DNA from: Parasponia andersonii
Lineage: Eukaryota; Streptophyta; Magnoliopsida; Rosales; Cannabaceae
Assembly: GCA_002914805.1 (NCBI GenBank)
Contig: JXTB01000031.1
Location: forward strand, 582,094-646,093
Direction: 5' to 3'
DNA length: 64,000 nucleotides
A model generated the notes under the pieces. That model saw only the letters and a list, made by a program, of their open reading frames with translations, did no database searches and was not told the origin of the DNA. Made by a program: the position numbers and the translations under genes. Below, in pieces: positions 63,740 through 64,000 of the stretch (positions are counted from its first letter, which is position 1; every line of letters begins with the position of its first letter).

Positions 63740-64000
63740 TTTAACTCCTGTCTTCGTACTTGGTCTTGTACTGGACTACTTCCAATGGGTAGACTCTAAC
63801 TCTGTTCATTCCTAGTTCACGCGTAATTAAACTGCTCTTTGGGTAGGGTCTGTTTCCAATAGGTAGACCCTGACCCCTCTTACCTTTGTCTCGCACTCGG
63901 CTAAAATGCTCTTTGGGGAGGGTCTGCTTCCAACGGGTGGACCCCTACCCTGCTTTCCTTTAGCTTTTCGTATAGCTAAGATGCTCCTTAAGGAGGGTTT
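63740..64000. repeat. Tat 3' region tandem repeats, reverse orientation
   Basis: Three units around GGGTAGGGTCTGTTTCCAAT and its variants, each ending near GCTCTTTGGGGAGG or GCTCCTTAAGGAGG, spaced 75-85 bases. They correspond to the 75-bp repeat at 51009-51233 and continue past the window edge. Confidence 0.8.

Larger units (their letters stand above)
58809..64000 (-). mobile_element. Tat-lineage Ty3/gypsy retrotransposon, element 2 (reverse orientation, cut by window end)
   Basis: Reverse complement of the same family. The LTR at 58809-59643 is followed by the complementary purine tract (TTGCCCCCATTTCCC), then the antisense gene now on the plus strand, then at 63740-64000 the GGTCTGTTTCC...GGTAGACCC and CTCCTTAAGGAG repeats. 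Integrase and the rest of pol should lie beyond the window. It stands tail to tail with element 1. Confidence 0.88.

Overview
The window is nuclear DNA from a flowering plant, most likely a eudicot. The evidence is GT-AG introns of plant size, AT-rich intergenic DNA, a chloroplast carotenoid gene with 14 coding exons, and plant transposons of five kinds. I cannot name the species. An 805-base run of N (41012-41816) shows that this is a gapped assembly.

Five genes look intact or nearly so. A compact cluster holds zeta-carotene desaturase (ZDS, +, 8898-13029), a DRT102-like protein with an RpiB-type sugar isomerase domain and a cupin domain (-, 13423-14391), and a DUF2358 protein (+, 14806-17045). 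The last two are divergent and share a 414-base promoter region. Further on are a one-exon DUF868 protein (-, 29000-30031) and a small two-EF-hand protein (-, 40578-40967) whose upstream side runs into the gap. These genes are unrelated in function; only ZDS belongs to a clear pathway, plastid carotenoid synthesis.

Transposable elements make up most of the rest. They are: a decayed CACTA (En/Spm) element (about 1.85-7.06 kb); a Ty3/gypsy chromovirus with both LTRs and a TTTTA target-site duplication (17491-26816); two LINE-1 copies on the minus strand (31055-32911, 5' truncated, and 33813 to about 40.1 kb); and a nested block from about 45.9 kb to the window end. In that block, terminal inverted repeats of a Mutator-like element (about 45935 and 57092) enclose a solo LTR of the chromovirus family. 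The solo LTR is split by a Tat-lineage Ty3/gypsy element (LTRs 48537-49368 and 55217-56047). A second Tat element lies tail to tail with it on the minus strand (LTR 58809-59643) and runs off the window.

The most interesting feature is the Tat pair. Each copy carries, between integrase and 3' LTR, a multi-exon gene on the strand opposite to the retrotransposon's own genes. It has a Transposase_28-type ('putative gypsy type transposon') N-terminus and a long coiled coil. Comparing the copies supports an extra 203-base terminal exon beyond the apparent stop codon, with matching splice phase and equal length. Antisense ORFs of this sort are known in Tat elements, so this refines a known oddity and is not a new system. 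The junction near 49540 is also abnormal: 170 bases of flanking DNA occur on both sides of the Tat element and its 5' half is missing. That means either a rearrangement or a haplotype mis-join. I found no CRISPR array, operon, rRNA or tRNA gene.
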